Shown: piece after piece, positions 39,437-39,612 of the stretch
How positions within the stretch are numbered: the stretch's first letter is position 1
How the letters are laid out: the number at the start of each line of letters is the position of its first letter
Assembly: GCA_005223375.1 (NCBI GenBank)
Contig: RXOD01003889.1
Span: 1-39,612, forward strand
Source: Amoebophrya sp. AT5.2
Taxonomy: Eukaryota > Sar > Dinophyceae > Syndiniales > Amoebophryaceae
Length of the DNA stretch: 39,612 nt
Reading direction: 5' to 3'
Made by a program: the position numbers and the translations under genes
Notes under the pieces: generated by a model
Database searches by the model: none
What the model was told of the DNA's origin: nothing
What the model saw: only the letters and a program-made list of their open reading frames with translations

Positions 39437-39612
39437 GAATACTTGCGCCTGTACTGAGCACTTGCGTCTGTGCGCGCTCGACTACTTACGTGCTCGACGA
39501 GATGAAATATCGCTGGCCCCATGCTCCGCGGGCGGGGGTGCGCGTCCAAGAGTGACGCTGCTCTACGCGCGTAGTGCTGGCGTTGGAAAGGTGCACGAGG
39601 GCCGCTGGCGCC

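Larger units (their letters stand above)
38335..39612. other. Repeat-rich flank without a recognisable gene
   Basis: About 1.3 kb from the phospho-lyase start to the window edge. The left third is AT-rich. From about 38720 the sequence becomes GC-rich, with inverted repeats listed separately and a short palindrome near 39008-39026. Frames on both strands lack ATG starts or family motifs. A diverged mobile element or a multicopy noncoding repeat is possible. Confidence 0.4.

Noticed and set aside
1..39612. CRISPR arrays, bacterial operons, phage or integron features
   Set aside because: No regular spacer repeats, ribosome-binding sites or integrase genes are visible, and the genes have introns and eukaryotic architectures.

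Overview
The window reads as nuclear DNA of a protist, most likely an alveolate and perhaps a syndinian dinoflagellate such as Amoebophrya. The assignment is an inference. It rests on intron-containing eukaryotic genes (ARL1-type GTPase, formin with a PTEN-like head), on every recognisable gene lying on the minus strand, and on two introns that look like transposable 'introner' insertions with terminal inverted repeats, short direct repeats and no GT-AG ends. Coding regions are GC-rich. The gaps between genes are more AT-rich, about 0.2 to 1.3 kb long, and contain no convincing genes.

Layout, left to right, all genes on the minus strand: a truncated P-loop NTPase with a signal-peptide-like N-terminus (1-2130); a fusion of organellar-type helical repeats with an RsmC-like rRNA guanine methyltransferase (3066-7919); a giant PTEN-like/C2/FH1/FH2 formin of about 3,100 residues with one late intron (8825-18284); a cystathionine beta-lyase-like PLP enzyme cut by two related introner-like elements (19561-22341); a disordered plus coiled-coil protein (22993-24630); a small two-exon protein (25524-26125); a large single-pass membrane protein (26349-30192); a small four-exon protein with a mitochondrial-looking N-terminus (31035-31603); an ARL1 GTPase (32598-33365); an aldo-keto reductase (34404-35741); and a class III aminotransferase-fold phospho-lyase (36574-38334). 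The last 1.2 kb is repeat-rich and carries inverted repeats.

The genes are functionally unrelated: amino-acid and phospholipid metabolism, Golgi trafficking, actin assembly, RNA modification. They are best seen as a co-oriented housekeeping array of the dinoflagellate kind, not an operon. The most notable feature is the pair of homologous elements at 20495-21047 and 21500-21957. They sit in opposite orientations inside the two most conserved motifs of one enzyme, and the enzyme is intact only if both are removed exactly between 5-bp direct repeats.

Exon joins are my own reconstructions from reading frame, splice signals and protein families. Several open frames begin with GTG or TTG, so I moved those starts to the first in-frame ATG.
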